Source: Serratia symbiotica (GTDB lineage Bacteria; Pseudomonadota; Gammaproteobacteria; Enterobacterales; Enterobacteriaceae). Taken from it: DNA of 64,000 bases. The notes beneath the pieces were generated by a model. The model made no database searches. It saw only the letters and a program-made list of their open reading frames with translations, and had not been told where the DNA came from. Made by a program: the position numbers and the translations under genes. Of the stretch, positions 1 through 20,942 are shown one piece after another (position 1 is the first letter of the stretch; each line of letters opens with the position of its first letter). The DNA is taken from assembly GCA_024160085.1 (NCBI GenBank), contig JAMDYG010000001.1, positions 496,001 to 560,000 of the forward strand, read 5' to 3'.

Positions 1-1718
1 ATAAATATAAAGTTCCACGCATCGCATTCGTTAACAAAATGGATCGCATGGGTGCTAACTTCTTAAAAGTTGTTGAACAGATCAAATCTCGTCTGGCAGC
101 CAATCCAGTGCCATTGCAGCTTGCTATCGGCGCAGAAGAGAAATTCACTGGTGTTGTCGACCTGGTGAAAATGAAAGCTATCAACTGGAACGATGCTGAT
201 CATGGCGTGACCTTCGGATACGAAGATATTCCGGCAGATATGCAAGCCCTGGCTGAAGAATTGCATCAGAATCTGGTTGAGTCTGCAGCTGAAGCTTCAG
301 AAGAGCTGATGGATAAATACTTGGGCGGTGAAGAACTGACCGAGGAAGAAATCAAGAAAGCGCTACGCCAGCGTGTGCTCAACAACGAAATCATTTTGGT
401 TACCTGTGGGTCTGCCTTTAAAAACAAAGGCGTGCAGGCAATGCTGGATGCGGTTATTGAATACCTGCCGGCACCGACGGATGTTGCTGCCATCAACGGT
501 ATTCTTGACGACGGAAAAGACACACCAGCTGTTCGTCACTCTGACGACAAAGAGCCGTTTTCTGCTCTGGCATTCAAAATTGCGACCGATCCATTCGTGG
601 GTAACCTGACATTTTTCCGCGTGTACTCTGGTGTGGTTAACTCTGGTGATACCGTACTGAACTCGGTGAAAAGTACTCGTGAGCGTCTGGGCCGTATCGT
701 TCAGATGCATGCTAACAAGCGTGAAGAGATAAAAGAGGTACGTGCAGGAGATATCGCTGCGGCTATCGGTATGAAAGACGTCACTACCGGTGATACTCTG
801 TGTGATCCAAACAATGTAATCATTCTGGAGCGCATGGAATTCCCTGAGCCGGTCATCTCCGTAGCAGTGGAACCGAAAACCAAAGCTGACCAAGAGAAAA
901 TGGGTTTGGCATTGGGTCGCTTGGCGAAAGAAGACCCATCATTCCGCGTATGGACTGATGAAGAATCTGGCCAGACCATTATCGCAGGTATGGGTGAACT
1001 TCATCTGGATATCCTGGTTGATCGCCTGCGTCGTGAATTTAACGTTGAAGCGAACGTAGGTAAGCCGCAAGTTGCTTATCGTGAAACGATTCGTGAAACA
1101 ATTAAAGATGTTGAAGGTAAACACGCCAAGCAGTCTGGTGGTCGCGGTCAGTATGGTCACGTTGTGATCGACATGATGCCACTAGAGCCAGGAGGCGTGG
1201 GCTACGAATTTGTCAATGACATCGTGGGTGGTACGATTCCTAAGGAATTCATCCCGGCCGTTGATAAAGGCATGCAGGAACAACTGAAGTCTGGTCCTCT
1301 GGCTGGTTATCCGGTTGTTAATATTAAGATCCGTCTGCACTACGGTTCTTACCACGATGTCGACTCCTCTGAACTGGCGTTTAAATTGGCCGCTTCTATC
1401 GCGTTTAAAGACGCGTTCAAGAAAGCCAAACCAGTTCTGCTTGAGCCTGTAATGAAGGTTGAGATCGAAACCCCTGAAGATTATATGGGTGACGTAATTG
1501 GTGACCTGAACCGTCGGCGCGGTATGATCGAAGGCATGGATGATACTGCCACCGGTAAAATCGTTCATGCTCAGGTTCCGCTGTCTGAAATGTTTGGTTA
1601 TGCTACTGACCTGCGTTCTCAGACCCAGGGCCGTGCTTCATACTCCATGGAGTTCCTGAAGTATGCCGAAGCGCCGAACAATGTCGCTATGGCCGTTATC
1701 GAATCCCGTAGTAAATAA
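1..1718 (+). CDS. fusA: elongation factor G, 3' part (5' end outside window)
   Basis: EF-G is the GTPase that drives ribosomal translocation and, with RRF, ribosome recycling. The frame is open from base 3 to the TAA, about 571 residues. The E. coli protein has 704, so roughly 133 N-terminal residues, including the P-loop and switch regions, lie upstream of the window. The first visible landmark is the G4 motif NKMD (bases 33-44), followed by domains II to V ending in ESRSK. The internal ATG at base 39 is not the start. Gene order fusA-tuf is the conserved str operon tail. No disruption is seen. Confidence 0.97.
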   Translation, partial: KYKVPRIAFVNKMDRMGANFLKVVEQIKSRLAANPVPLQLAIGAEEKFTGVVDLVKMKAINWNDADHGVTFGYEDIPADMQALAEELHQNLVESAAEASEELMDKYLGGEELTEEEIKKALRQRVLNNEIILVTCGSAFKNKGVQAMLDAVIEYLPAPTDVAAINGILDDGKDTPAVRHSDDKEPFSALAFKIATDPFVGNLTFFRVYSGVVNSGDTVLNSVKSTRERLGRIVQMHANKREEIKEVRAGDIAAAIGMKDVTTGDTLCDPNNVIILERMEFPEPVISVAVEPKTKADQEKMGLALGRLAKEDPSFRVWTDEESGQTIIAGMGELHLDILVDRLRREFNVEANVGKPQVAYRETIRETIKDVEGKHAKQSGGRGQYGHVVIDMMPLEPGGVGYEFVNDIVGGTIPKEFIPAVDKGMQEQLKSGPLAGYPVVNIKIRLHYGSYHDVDSSELAFKLAASIAFKDAFKKAKPVLLEPVMKVEIETPEDYMGDVIGDLNRRRGMIEGMDDTATGKIVHAQVPLSEMFGYATDLRSQTQGRASYSMEFLKYAEAPNNVAMAVIESRSK

Positions 1719-1732
1719 GCTTTCGGGTTTAA

Positions 1733-2974
<1,242 letters not shown>

Positions 2975-2981
2975 TCGCATA

Positions 2982-3013
2982 TAAAAAAAGGGCACTCCGG
3001 TGTCCTTTTTTAT
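2982..3013 (+). terminator. Rho-independent terminator after tuf
   Basis: The stem GGGCAC/GTGTCC with loop TCCG is flanked by an A-run on the left and a T-run on the right. It lies directly after the tuf stop codon and closes the str operon. Confidence 0.85.
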
Positions 3014-3121
3014 GCCAATTATGCAAGTCTTGAACATTGCATCGAACATATTACCTTCTTATAAGGATTGCCTAAATCAGCAGTGGCATGGCAATATCTT
3101 GAGCATATTTCCAACCTCGGC
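3014..3121. other. tuf-rpsJ spacer lacking bfd/bfr
   Basis: In many enterobacteria bfd (bacterioferritin-associated ferredoxin) and bfr (bacterioferritin) lie between tuf and rpsJ. Here about 100 bp separates the tuf terminator from the S10 promoter, and I can read no bfd or bfr sequence in it. The short open frames present have no recognisable protein character. Confidence 0.6.
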
Positions 3122-3149
3122 TTGCTTCCTGGCTCATTTTGCGTATAAT
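3122..3149 (+). promoter_or_regulatory. S10 operon promoter
   Basis: A sigma-70 promoter is visible: TTGCTT, 16 bp, TATAAT, with the start of transcription expected near base 3156. That predicts a leader of about 175 nt before rpsJ, close to the length of the E. coli S10 leader. Confidence 0.75.
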
Positions 3150-3155
3150 GCGCGG

Positions 3156-3643
<488 letters not shown>

Positions 3644-3663
3644 TTAGGTCATTGAGCAATTGA

Positions 3664-4305
<642 letters not shown>

Positions 4306-4313
4306 GAGGATAG

Positions 4314-6064
<1,751 letters not shown>

Positions 6065-6075
6065 TTAGAGGATAA

Positions 6076-7421
<1,346 letters not shown>

Positions 7422-7433
7422 GGAGATTCGCTG

Positions 7434-8290
<857 letters not shown>

Positions 8291-8314
8291 TAGGGTAGCT
8301 AATTCTCATTTAAT

Positions 8315-8346
8315 AAACGGCTCAGCAGGTGGGCCGTTTATTTTTT
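8315..8346 (+). terminator. terminator at the end of the S10 operon
   Basis: The stem AAACGGCTC / GGGCCGTTT (one G-T pair) with loop AGCAGGT is followed by ATTTTTTT. It separates S10 and spc transcription units, though E. coli shows partial read-through here. Confidence 0.75.
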
Positions 8347-8376
8347 CTACCCATATTCTGGAAACGGTGTTACAAT
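8345..8376 (+). promoter_or_regulatory. spc operon promoter
   Basis: The sequence from TTTTTTCTACCCATAT to GGTGTTACAAT closely resembles the E. coli spc promoter as I remember it. It has an extended -10 (TGTTACAAT) and a poor -35. The -10 is TACAAT instead of TATAAT, suggesting somewhat lower strength. The 95-nt leader ends at rplN. Confidence 0.65.
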
Positions 8377-8459
8377 AGTACGCTCTCACTTAAGGGGCTT
8401 TTCAACGACCTGATATTTCTTGGGTCCCTTAAAGTACTTAAAGTAGTAGTTGATATTAG

Positions 8460-9722
<1,263 letters not shown>

Positions 9723-9733
9723 GGCAGGGTTGA

Positions 9734-10042
<309 letters not shown>

Positions 10043-10066
10043 TTACCAATTGAATCACTGGAGTAA

Positions 10067-10465
<399 letters not shown>

Positions 10466-10479
10466 TTCTGGAGGAAAGA

Positions 10480-11013
10480 ATGTCTCGTGTTGCAAAAGCA
10501 CCCGTCGTCATTCCTGCCGGCGTAGAGATAAAACTCAACGGTCAGGTTATTTCGATTAAGGGTAAGAACGGCGAGCTGACTCGTACTATCCACGACGCCG
10601 TTATCGTAAAGCAAGAAGCTAATGCGCTGAATTTTGCTCCGCGTGAAGGTTTTGCTAACGCTTGGGCACAAGCGGGTACTACGCGTGCGCTGCTGAACTC
10701 AATGGTAGTTGGTGTTACCGAAGGATTCACTAAGAAGCTTCAACTGGTAGGTGTTGGTTATCGTGCTGCTGTAAAAGGCAATGTGGTGAATTTAGCTCTG
10801 GGCTTCTCTCACCCAATCGAATATCAGTTGCCAGCAGGTGTCACTGCTGAATGCCCAAGCCAAACTGAAATCGTGCTGAAAGGCGTTGATAATCAGGTTA
10901 TTGGCCAGGCTGCTGCAGATCTGCGTTCCTACCGCCGTCCTGAGACTTATAAAGGCAAGGGTGTCCGTTACGCCGACGAAGTCGTGCATACCAAAGAGGC
11001 TAAGAAGAAGTAA
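10480..11013 (+). CDS. rplF: 50S ribosomal protein L6
   Basis: L6 lies at the base of the L7/L12 stalk near the sarcin-ricin loop. It has 177 residues made of two repeated alpha/beta domains, the family length. The conserved C-terminal [13 protein letters not shown] is intact. spc operon. Confidence 0.98.
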   Translation: MSRVAKAPVVIPAGVEIKLNGQVISIKGKNGELTRTIHDAVIVKQEANALNFAPREGFANAWAQAGTTRALLNSMVVGVTEGFTKKLQLVGVGYRAAVKGNVVNLALGFSHPIEYQLPAGVTAECPSQTEIVLKGVDNQVIGQAAADLRSYRRPETYKGKGVRYADEVVHTKEAKKK

Positions 11014-11891
<878 letters not shown>

Positions 11892-11896
11892 TGACC

Positions 11897-12076
11897 ATGG
11901 CTAAGACTATCAAAGTAACACAAGTTCGCAGCTCTATTGGCCGTTTACCGAAGCATAAAGCTACACTGCTCGGTCTGGGTCTGCGTCGTATTGGTCACAC
12001 CGTAGAGCGCAAGGATACGCCTGCTTTACGCGGTATGATCAACCTAGTTTCCTACATGGTTAAAGTTGAGGAGTAA
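11897..12076 (+). CDS. rpmD: 50S ribosomal protein L30
   Basis: Small 50S protein of 59 residues, starting [17 protein letters not shown] chose the second ATG over the one overlapping the rpsE stop because it gives the exact family length and N-terminus, with the GGGG of the rpsE end serving as RBS. Confidence 0.96.
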   Translation: MAKTIKVTQVRSSIGRLPKHKATLLGLGLRRIGHTVERKDTPALRGMINLVSYMVKVEE

Positions 12077-12079
12077 CAG

Positions 12080-12514
12080 ATGCGTTTAAATACTCTGTCT
12101 CCGGCTGAAGGTGCTAAGCATGCGCCAAAACGTGTAGGTCGTGGTATTGGTTCTAACCTGGGTAAAACCGGCGGTCGTGGTCACAAAGGTCAGAAGTCTC
12201 GTTCTGGTGGTGGCGTACGTCGTGGTTTTGAAGGTGGTCAGATACCTCTGTACCGTCGTTTGCCGAAATTCGGCTTCACTTCACGCAAAGCGATGATCAC
12301 GGCAGAAGTTCGTCTGTCTGAACTGGCTCTAGTTAAAGGCGATGTTATCGACCTAAATACGTTGAAAGCCGCTAACGTTATTGGTATCCAAATCGAGTTC
12401 GTGAAAGTTATACTTTCTGGTGAAGTGGCTCGTCCGGTTACTTTGCGTGGTCTGCGTGTTACCAAAGGCGCTCGTGCTGCAATCGAGGCTGCTGGCGGTA
12501 AAATTGAGGAATAA
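12080..12514 (+). CDS. rplO: 50S ribosomal protein L15
   Basis: Late-assembly 50S protein with a long glycine/arginine-rich extension into the 23S core ([17 protein letters not shown]). It has 144 residues, full length. It begins only 3 bp after rpmD and precedes secY by 8 bp. Confidence 0.98.
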   Translation: MRLNTLSPAEGAKHAPKRVGRGIGSNLGKTGGRGHKGQKSRSGGGVRRGFEGGQIPLYRRLPKFGFTSRKAMITAEVRLSELALVKGDVIDLNTLKAANVIGIQIEFVKVILSGEVARPVTLRGLRVTKGARAAIEAAGGKIEE

Positions 12515-12522
12515 GTGAGCTG

Positions 12523-13854
12523 ATGGCTAAGCAACCAGGATTAGATTTTCAAAGTGCTAAAGGCGGGCTAAGTGAGCTTAAGCGCAGACTTTTGTTTGTC
12601 ATTGGCGCGCTGATTGTCTTCCGTATTGGCTCTTTTATTCCGATTCCCGGTATTGATGCCACTGTGCTTGCCAAATTGCTTGAGCAGCAGAGAGGCACTA
12701 TCATTGAAATGTTCAATATGTTCTCTGGTGGTGCCCTCAGCCATGCTTCTATCTTTGCATTGGGTATCATGCCGTATATTTCGGCGTCGATCATTATCCA
12801 ACTGCTAACGGTGGTTCACCCAGCATTGGCGGAAGTCAAGAAAGAAGGGGAAGCTGGCCGTCGCAAGATTAGCCAGTACACCCGTTATGGTACTCTGGTG
12901 TTGGCCATATTCCAGTCGATCGGTATTGCTACCGGTCTGCCTAATATGCCTGGCATGCAGGGCTTGGTAATGAATCCAGGCTTTGCATTCTACTTTACTG
13001 CGGTTGTGAGCCTGGTAACCGGGACGATGTTCCTGATGTGGCTGGGTGAGCAGATTACTGAGCGTGGTATCGGTAACGGTATCTCGATCATCATTTTCGC
13101 GGGTATTATAGCGGGACTTCCGCCAGCATTGGCCCATACTATTGAGCAAGCCAGGCAAGGTGACCTGAACTTCCTCTTGTTGCTGTTGGTTGCAGTATTG
13201 GTGTTTGCAGTAACTTTTTTCGTTGTTTTCATCGAGCGTGGTCAACGCCGGATCGTCGTTAACTATGCGAAACGTCAACAAGGTCGTCGTGTTTACGCTG
13301 CACAGAGCACACACTTACCTTTGAAAGTGAACATGGCGGGCGTAATCCCAGCAATTTTCGCCTCCAGCATTATTCTGTTCCCGGCCACGATTGCGTCTTG
13401 GTTTGGGGGCGGTACCGGTTGGAACTGGCTGACAACGGTCTCGTTATATTTGCAGCCAGGGCAACCGCTTTATGTGTTACTCTATGCGTCTGCAATCATC
13501 TTCTTCTGTTTCTTTTACACCGCGTTGGTTTTCAACCCGCGTGAGACAGCGGATAACCTGAAGAAATCCGGTGTCTTCGTACCAGGAATTCGTCCGGGGG
13601 AGAGAACGGCGAAATACATCGATAAGGTTATGACGCGTTTAACATTTGTGGGCGCGATATATATTACCTTCATCTGCCTGATCCCGGAGTTCATGCGCGA
13701 TGCAATGAAAGTACCATTCTACTTTGGTGGTACCTCGCTACTGATTGTAGTTGTCGTCATCATGGACTTTATAGCTCAAGTGCAAACTCTGATGATGTCA
13801 AGCCAGTATGAGTCTGTATTGAAGAAAGCAAATCTGAAAGGTTATAACCGCTAG
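12523..13854 (+). CDS. secY: protein translocase channel subunit SecY
   Basis: SecY is the inner-membrane channel of the SecYEG translocon for exported and membrane proteins. Its 443 residues match E. coli and carry ten predictable membrane helices. TM1 starts at about residue 23 ([16 protein letters not shown]). The cytoplasmic loop [19 protein letters not shown] used by SecA and ribosomes, and the [13 protein letters not shown] loop, are intact. It lies in its usual place within the spc operon between rplO and rpmJ. Confidence 0.98.
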   Translation: MAKQPGLDFQSAKGGLSELKRRLLFVIGALIVFRIGSFIPIPGIDATVLAKLLEQQRGTIIEMFNMFSGGALSHASIFALGIMPYISASIIIQLLTVVHPALAEVKKEGEAGRRKISQYTRYGTLVLAIFQSIGIATGLPNMPGMQGLVMNPGFAFYFTAVVSLVTGTMFLMWLGEQITERGIGNGISIIIFAGIIAGLPPALAHTIEQARQGDLNFLLLLLVAVLVFAVTFFVVFIERGQRRIVVNYAKRQQGRRVYAAQSTHLPLKVNMAGVIPAIFASSIILFPATIASWFGGGTGWNWLTTVSLYLQPGQPLYVLLYASAIIFFCFFYTALVFNPRETADNLKKSGVFVPGIRPGERTAKYIDKVMTRLTFVGAIYITFICLIPEFMRDAMKVPFYFGGTSLLIVVVVIMDFIAQVQTLMMSSQYESVLKKANLKGYNR

Positions 13855-14004
<150 letters not shown>

Positions 14005-14038
14005 TTATCTCGCATATTTTTCTTGCAAAGTTGGGTTG

Positions 14039-14070
14039 AGCTGGCTAGATTAGCCAGCCAATCTTTTGTA
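14039..14070 (+). terminator. hairpin after rpmJ (possible spc terminator)
   Basis: CTGGCTA, loop GAT, TAGCCAG forms a 7-bp stem followed by CCAATCTTTTG. The T-tract is short, so termination is probably partial and the alpha genes may be cotranscribed. Confidence 0.5.
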
Positions 14071-14089
14071 TGTTGCTGCAATGCTATTT

Positions 14090-14165
14090 GAGTATCCTGA
14101 AAACGGGCTTTTCAGAATGGCGTTGCTGTATAAATAGTAGGAGTGCATAGTGGCCCGTATAGCAG
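14090..14165 (+). promoter_or_regulatory. alpha operon leader, S4-binding pseudoknot
   Basis: The hairpin CTGAAAA-CGGG-CTTTTCAG followed by the TAAATAGTAGGAGTGCATAGTG region matches the E. coli alpha-operon leader. There r-protein S4 traps the ribosome on the rpsM start (Alpha_RBS element). The pseudoknot partner pairing was not computed. Its retention fits with an intact rpsD downstream. Confidence 0.75.
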
Positions 14166-14506
14166 GCATTAACATTCCTGATCATAAACATACCGTAATC
14201 GCATTAACGTCGATCTTCGGAATCGGTGAAACCCGTTCACAGTCTATCTGTACCTCTACGGGTATTGCTGAAAATGTTAAGATCAGTGAGCTGTCTGAAG
14301 AGCAAATTGAACAACTGCGTGAAGCAGTTGCCAAATTCACTGTTGAAGGTGATTTGCGTCGTGAAGTTACCCTGAGCATCAAGCGTCTGATGGATCTTGG
14401 TACATATCGTGGTTTGCGTCATCGTCGTGGTCTGCCAGTTCGCGGTCAGCGTACTAAGACTAACGCGCGTACTCGTAAGGGTCCACGTAAACCGATCAAG
14501 AAGTAA
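14150..14506 (+). CDS. rpsM: 30S ribosomal protein S13
   Basis: S13 is a head protein contacting P-site tRNA and bridging to L5. It has 118 residues, full length. The start is GTG, as in E. coli, lying inside the S4-binding leader with RBS TAGGAG. The C-terminal basic tail ([18 protein letters not shown]) that touches tRNA is intact. Confidence 0.97.
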   Translation: MARIAGINIPDHKHTVIALTSIFGIGETRSQSICTSTGIAENVKISELSEEQIEQLREAVAKFTVEGDLRREVTLSIKRLMDLGTYRGLRHRRGLPVRGQRTKTNARTRKGPRKPIKK

Positions 14507-14519
14507 TCGGGGTGATTGA

Positions 14520-15566
<1,047 letters not shown>

Positions 15567-15592
15567 AGCTTGGGTTTCAAAGAGAGGACACA

Positions 15593-16582
15593 ATGCAGGG
15601 TTCTGTGACAGAGTTTCTAAAACCGCGCCTGGTAGATATCGAGCAAATTAGTTCGACGCACGCCAAGGTGACCCTTGAGCCATTGGAGCGTGGCTTTGGC
15701 CATACTCTTGGCAACGCACTGCGCCGTATTCTGCTTTCATCTATGCCGGGTTGCGCGGTGACCGAGGTTGAGATTGATGGTGTACTGCATGAGTACAGCA
15801 CTAAAGAAGGCGTACAGGAAGATATTCTGGAGATCCTGCTCAACCTGAAAGGGCTAGCGGTGAGAGTTCAAGGAAAAGACAAAGTTATTCTTACCTTGAA
15901 TAAATCTGGCATTGGCCCTGTGACCGCTGCCGATATCATCCATGATGGTGATGTCAAAATCGTCAAGCCGCAGCATGTAATCTGCCATTTGACCGATGAA
16001 AACGCCGCTATCAGTATGCGTATCAAAGTTCAGCGTGGCCGTGGTTATGTGCCGGCTTCTGCCCGAATTCATTCGGAAGAAGATAAGCGCCAGATTGGTC
16101 GTCTATTGGTTGATGCCTGCTTTAGCCCTGTAGAGCGTATTGCCTACAATGTTGAAGCAGCGCGTGTAGAACAGCGTACTGACTTGGACAAGTTGATAAT
16201 CGAGATGGAAACCAATGGCGCAATCGATCCTGAAGAGGCGATCCGCCGTGCGGCTACCATTCTAGCTGAACAACTTGAAGCTTTCGTTGATCTACGTGAT
16301 GTACGTCAACCGGAAGTAAAAGAAGAGAAACCAGAGTTCGATCCAATTCTGCTGCGCCCTGTTGACGATCTGGAATTGACTGTCCGCTCTGCTAACTGCC
16401 TTAAGGCAGAAGCTATCCACTACATCGGTGATCTAGTACAGCGTACCGAGGTTGAGTTGTTGAAAACGCCGAACCTAGGTAAAAAATCTCTTACTGAGAT
16501 TAAAGACGTGATGGCCTCCTGGGGTCTGTCTCTGGGCATGCACCTGGAAAACTGGCCGCCGGCAAGCATTGCTGACGAGTAA
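15593..16582 (+). CDS. rpoA: RNA polymerase alpha subunit
   Basis: Alpha dimerises to nucleate core RNA polymerase. Its C-terminal domain reads UP elements and contacts activators. It has 329 residues, full length. The N-terminal dimerisation domain ([12 protein letters not shown]) and the alpha-CTD with the DNA-binding arginine ([18 protein letters not shown]) are both present. The rRNA operon in this window retains an A+T-rich UP-like element for it to bind. Fourth gene of the alpha operon. Confidence 0.98.
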   Translation: MQGSVTEFLKPRLVDIEQISSTHAKVTLEPLERGFGHTLGNALRRILLSSMPGCAVTEVEIDGVLHEYSTKEGVQEDILEILLNLKGLAVRVQGKDKVILTLNKSGIGPVTAADIIHDGDVKIVKPQHVICHLTDENAAISMRIKVQRGRGYVPASARIHSEEDKRQIGRLLVDACFSPVERIAYNVEAARVEQRTDLDKLIIEMETNGAIDPEEAIRRAATILAEQLEAFVDLRDVRQPEVKEEKPEFDPILLRPVDDLELTVRSANCLKAEAIHYIGDLVQRTEVELLKTPNLGKKSLTEIKDVMASWGLSLGMHLENWPPASIADE

Positions 16583-16598
16583 CCGGATCACAGGTTAA

Positions 16599-17012
<414 letters not shown>

Positions 17013-17023
17013 TTTGTAGACAC

Positions 17024-17055
17024 GTAAAAAAACTGGGCTTGCCCGGTTTTTTTAC
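17024..17055 (+). terminator. Rho-independent terminator after rplQ
   Basis: The long stem GTAAAAAAACTGGGC / CCCGGTTTTTTTAC with loop TTG includes its own T-run. It closes the ribosomal gene cluster. Confidence 0.9.
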
Positions 17056-17153
17056 GCCCAAATTCCCATTGATCTTAAGCTCCATATCCCTTTAATTAAG
17101 TCGACATGATACCTACGTGTATTGCAGGGTAAATTTAGCTGGGAGGAAAAGTG

Positions 17154-17585
17154 ATGTTCAAAATCGGTCAATTGGCGAATCTCGCTGACGTAACTATAGA
17201 TACGATACGCTACTATGAGAAGCAAGGCATGATAGATCATAATGTCCGTACAGCAGGAGGCTATCGGCTGTATAGCGATCAGGATCTGCAACGCCTACGT
17301 TTTATCCGCTATGCCAAACAATTAGGTTTTACGCTAGAGATGATCGCCAAACTGTTGTCGATCCGCATCGACCCAGAGCATCATACCTGCAAGGAGTCGA
17401 AGTATATCGTTGATACTCGCTTGAATGATGTTGAAAACCAGTTGGCTGAGTTAACCAGGATATGCGGGTCCTTGAAGCGTTTGAGCGATGCCTGTTGCGG
17501 TGCCGCCCACTCCAGTAACTATTGTTCTATCCTTGAAGCGCTGGAACAGGGTGCCAGGGATGAAAAGTGCGAAAAAGACCACTGA
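17154..17585 (+). CDS. zntR: zinc-responsive MerR-family regulator ZntR
   Basis: ZntR activates the zinc exporter gene zntA by twisting its promoter when zinc binds. The 143-residue protein starts MFKIGQLANLADV after AGGAGGAAAAGTG-type purines; a GTG one codon upstream is also possible. It has the MerR helix-turn-helix (residues 1-40), the long dimer helix and the metal loop ACCGAAHSSNYC. Together with the cysteine in EHHTCKES this supplies the ligands known for E. coli ZntR. Adjacency to rplQ is the conserved enterobacterial position. zntA is not in the window. Confidence 0.93.
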   Translation: MFKIGQLANLADVTIDTIRYYEKQGMIDHNVRTAGGYRLYSDQDLQRLRFIRYAKQLGFTLEMIAKLLSIRIDPEHHTCKESKYIVDTRLNDVENQLAELTRICGSLKRLSDACCGAAHSSNYCSILEALEQGARDEKCEKDH

Positions 17586-17589
17586 GGAG

Positions 17590-17826
17590 CCTTGACTTTT
17601 GATTCAGCTGGTTGTGCTGTTCCTCAATATGCTGTTCGGGAGTAAGACCCAGTCGAGTTAACCGTATTTGCGTAGTCAGTTCATGGCGGTATGACTACTT
17701 TTAATACCATAGTAGCCTGGTATCTGGCAGTAAGTCGTTTCACCTTTTTCTACCTGTTCGACAACGGCCAATTTAATAGATAAAGAGTAGTCGTGTTGCG
17801 TACATTTAATATATTAGTTCATCATA
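17590..17826 (-). mobile_element. IS3-family OrfA remnant
   Basis: Read on the minus strand from near base 17826, the sequence gives a broken protein with segments HDYSLSIKLAVVEQVEKGET, YGIKSS and LRKYG-LDW. It is typical of the helix-turn-helix OrfA of IS3-type elements. It contains in-frame stops and no OrfB follows. It occupies most of the gap between zntR and the next IS fragment. Closest family is inferred from memory of the motif, not a search. Confidence 0.6.
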
Positions 17827-17897
17827 TATTCCTCAGTGAGCGAGTAAAATGTGTCAATGTTATTTATGACGAATCAGATCAAAGACATTAAAAAAGC

Positions 17898-18067
17898 GGT
17901 GGTGACGCCAATGTATTGGCGGTGTACTATTTCGGCTTTTGAATGCACCTATGACAAAGATTGATGTAGTTTGTCCTCGTTGTTCTGAAACGAAGAGGGT
18001 AATTTGGAACGGCCATTTCAGCTCAGTAGCACAGCTTTATTGCTGTAAACACTGCCAAAAAACCTTC
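17898..18067 (+). mobile_element. IS1-like left end and InsA fragment
   Basis: GGTGGTGACGCCAATGTATT resembles the left end of IS1-family elements. It is followed by an InsA-like zinc-ribbon N-terminus from ATG 17951 (CPRCSETKRVIWNG, then CCKHCQKTF; CxxC...CxxC). The fragment stops abruptly at base 18067 where IS66 sequence begins in the same frame. Confidence 0.6.
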
Positions 18068-18331
18068 AACGGTCTGGGCGAACGGGTGCAACACGCCTTC
18101 GAGGAAAATCTCTTCTCTGGCCATCTGTTCATCTTCCGTGGTCGTCGTGGCGATATGGTTAAAATCCTCTGGGCAGATGGGTACGGCTTGTGCCTCTTTA
18201 CCAAACGCCTTGAGGAAGGCCGGTTCGTCTGGCCCATGGTTCATGATGGTAAAATCGCCATTACCCGCTCACAGCTTGCCATGCTTCTCGATAAACTGGA
18301 CTGGCAGCAGCCGAACCACCCCCCGCTTTAA
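17951..18331 (+). pseudogene. chimeric ORF: IS1 InsA zinc ribbon fused to IS66 TnpB
   Basis: One open frame of 126 residues joins the InsA-like zinc ribbon (residues 1-39) to the C-terminal two thirds of an IS66-family TnpB protein (GLGERVQH, GHLFIFRGRRGD, LWADGYGLCLFTKRLEEGRF, ITRSQLAMLLDKLDWQQP). The junction is within AAAACCTTC/AACGGT. TnpB lacks its own N-terminus. It is most likely junk from one IS landing beside or inside another. No RBS upstream is obvious, so expression is doubtful. An in-frame TTG 12 bp upstream could also start it. Confidence 0.7.
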
Positions 18332-18374
18332 CTTGCTGACAATGTTGTAAAAATACCATGACCCCATTATAACC

Positions 18375-19724
18375 ATGGCCATGGAACACCACTATCTCAC
18401 CCATATCGCAGCCCTTGAAGAAGAGCTCCGACAGAAAAATAACAAACTCAGCCTCGTGGAAGAGACTGAGTCCTTCCTGAGCTCGGCGCTGTCCCGTGTA
18501 GAAGAAAAGATAGAAAACGAAGAGCGGGAAATAGAGCATCTACGTACGCAACTGGAAAAGCTGCACCGGATGTTGTTCGGTACCCGCTCTGAAAAACTTC
18601 GCCGACAGGTAGAAGAGGCTGAAGCGGTACTGAAACTACACGAGCAGGCGGGTGACCGTCACAACGGTAGGAAAACGACCCGCAAGTTCCCAGTAAGCTT
18701 CGCCAGTCCCGGTATCGTTAGCCACTTCCCGAACACCTTCCGTGTGAGATGAACCGCCTTGAGCCCGTGGAAACCGGCTGTCATAAGTGCGGAAGTAACC
18801 TTAAATATCTCGGCGAAGTCAGCGCAGAACAGCTGGAAATGGTCGCCTGCGCTCTGAAAGTAATCCGCACCGTCAGGGTGAAAAAGGCGTGCGAAAAGTG
18901 TGACTGCATTTTTGAAGCTTCCCCCTCGCGTCCCATTGACCGCGGCATCGCAGGGCCTAGCCTGCTGTCCCAGGTGATGACGTCAAAATACGGCTAACAC
19001 TTGCCCTTGTATCGTCAAACTGAAATCCTAGCCCGTCAGGGCGTGGACCTGAGTTGAGCCTTGCTCTCCACAACAGGGTAGATGCCTGCTGCTGGTTAAC
19101 GGCACCGCTGGACGAAGCACTGTACCGCTACGTCGGATACCCGCAAACTTCATACTGACGAGTTGTTCAATGCAGAACGTGAAGACGGTGCACTGATCGA
19201 GGCTGCATGCTGGGCGCGCGCCCGTAGAAAAACCCATGATGTGTGTACATCACAGTACCCAGGATGCCACGGCCAAGGAAGCCCTGAAACGCATCGGTAA
19301 ACTCTACGTTATAGAGGAAGAAATACGCGCGGCAGGACTGAAGCAAAAAGGCAGTCAGAGACAGGGCCTAGCTAAACCGTTACTCGACTCACTCCATGAG
19401 TGGATAGCGGATAAAAGCACGACGCTGTCGAAAAAATCCCAGTTGGGTAAAGCATTAGCGTATACGTTGAACCAATGGGATGCGTTGTGTTATTACGCCG
19501 ATGATGGGCTGGCGGAACCTGACAATAACGCAGTGGAACAGGCGTTGAGGGCCGTCTGTCTGGGGAAAAATTATATCTTCTTCGGCAGTGACCATGATGG
19601 TGAGCGCGGCGCACTGCTGTACGGCCTGATCAGTATGTGCAAACTCAACGGAATCGACCCGCAGGCTTATCTGCGTCATATCCTGAGTGTACTACTAGAG
19701 TGGCCCTGTAATAAAGTGGCCTAA
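18375..19724 (+). pseudogene. IS66-family transposase TnpC, broken
   Basis: The N-terminal coiled-coil part (ALEEELRQKNNKL to LHRMLFGTRSEKLRRQVEEAEA) is open to about base 18665. A frameshift leads to the zinc-finger part (CHKCGSNLKYLGEVSAEQLE, KKACEKCDCIFEA, DRGIAGPSLLSQV), which ends at a stop near 18995. After more lesions the catalytic C-terminal part (AKPLLDSLHEWI to EPDNNAVEQALRAVCLGKNY, then LISMCKLNGIDPQAYLRHIL) is open to the end. It has the expected IS66 order with tnpB upstream. At least three disruptions rule out activity. Confidence 0.85.
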
Positions 19725-19763
19725 CTTCTGCCCTCAAAAGTGGATCTCGCTTCTCATTAACCG

Positions 19764-20508
19764 TCAATACGGCATTGCCTTTACGCTTACTTCTGGCTGA
19801 CGGTGGGTGGTTCGCACTTTTTTACCCCGCAGTATGCCCGTAAGACCCACCGCTTTCATCAGACGTGCCACCGAGCATCTGGCCACTCTCGCTGCAACTG
19901 GCACCATGCCCTTGCGCACACCATAAACACAGTGGTTTTCATCATACACGCGCCGCTGTACCTACACTTTCAGCAGGTCATCATGCCGCGCTTGCTGACT
20001 GTGCCTGTCCGGATAGCATTTATGTTGCTGATGCCGGTAATATATCGACAGGGCAATATCCAGATCATGGCATACCAATCCGATCCCGTGTTTGCTGCGC
20101 AAGGTATCCACCAGGGGTGTAATTTTTTCCAGAGGCGGTCGAGCTTCTTCTCCTTCGCAAAATACGCGGAAGCCTGGTGCAGGATATCACATTACTGCGA
20201 CGTAGTTCGCGTACTTTGCGCTCCGGCTCTTTCAGAAGCTGGCGTTCAGTAGTGCTAAGTCCGCCATCACCGCCATCGGTATCCCGTTCATGCTGGCGAA
20301 AGCCAGAGGTACGAAGAGTATCCGGCGTGTAGCCTATCTTGGGGGCGATGTAGCTTAGAGCGGCCCATTGCGAACCATATTCGTCCTGGCTTTCCAGAAC
20401 TAAACAAATGGCCCGCTGACAGACTTCGGGGAAAAGCGGGTATTTTTAGTCATCCCCGTTTACCTCTCTCTCAGAAAGTTTAGTCTCCAGGATTACCGGG
20501 GCGGTTCA
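19764..20508 (-). mobile_element. IS3-family (IS51 group, IS629-like) element, decayed
   Basis: The right end carries the terminal sequence TGAACCGCCCCGG (minus strand from base 20508). OrfA starts at the ATG with first base 20453 (MTKNTRFSPEVCQRAICLVL, then SQWAALSYIAPKIGYTPDTL). Frameshifts break it before the HERDT region. OrfB survives only as scraps, the best being YDENHCVYGVRKG and SVARLMKAVGLTGILRGKKV near bases 19800-19950. The left terminus and DDE core are missing, so the element is truncated at its 3' end. Confidence 0.75.
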
Positions 20509-20514
20509 GAGCTT

Positions 20515-20940
20515 CCTGACTTATTTCTCACCTTATCGGTGACGGCGCTGATCGTGGCACTAGATACGCTAAAAGCGCGATTTCCTGACTGATAGCTTTA
20601 TCACTCATACAGAGGGTAAACATCCGTATAATCTTGCATTCAATCTCATCGGACAGCGTGGTCTGATGCTTTTTCACCTGTTGTAGTTCAAAAGAGCTGT
20701 TGCGCTCCGTTCCCGAGGAGTGGCTAGTTCAAAAGCGCCTGTGGGTGTTTTGACTGTTTTTGGGGTCGAGCCGTTTTTACGGTTAGTTTCAAGGTCTTGA
20801 TCCAGATGGGAATCAAGTTCAGCGACCAAAGCAGCTTCCTTCAACGGCTTGATTAACGGAGTTAAAATACCAACTTTGCCCGTCAAGTCATGGCTATCCT
20901 GACGTGCTTTCAGAGCTTTATCGAAATCGAATGGTTAGGA
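20515..20940 (-). mobile_element. IS256-type transposase remnant
   Basis: The minus-strand protein has an N-terminal piece (GILTPLIKPLKEAALVAELD, then TPKTVKTPTGAFELATPRER) followed after a stop by KKHQTTLSDEIECKIIRMFT and MSDKAISQEIALL. This matches the N-terminal third of mutator/IS256-type transposases. The catalytic domain is absent. A related fragment lies at the right edge of the window. Confidence 0.65.
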
Positions 20941-20942
20941 TA

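Noticed and set aside
18375-19724. Independent coiled-coil and zinc-finger genes
   Set aside because: All three open pieces are consecutive parts of one broken IS66 TnpC.
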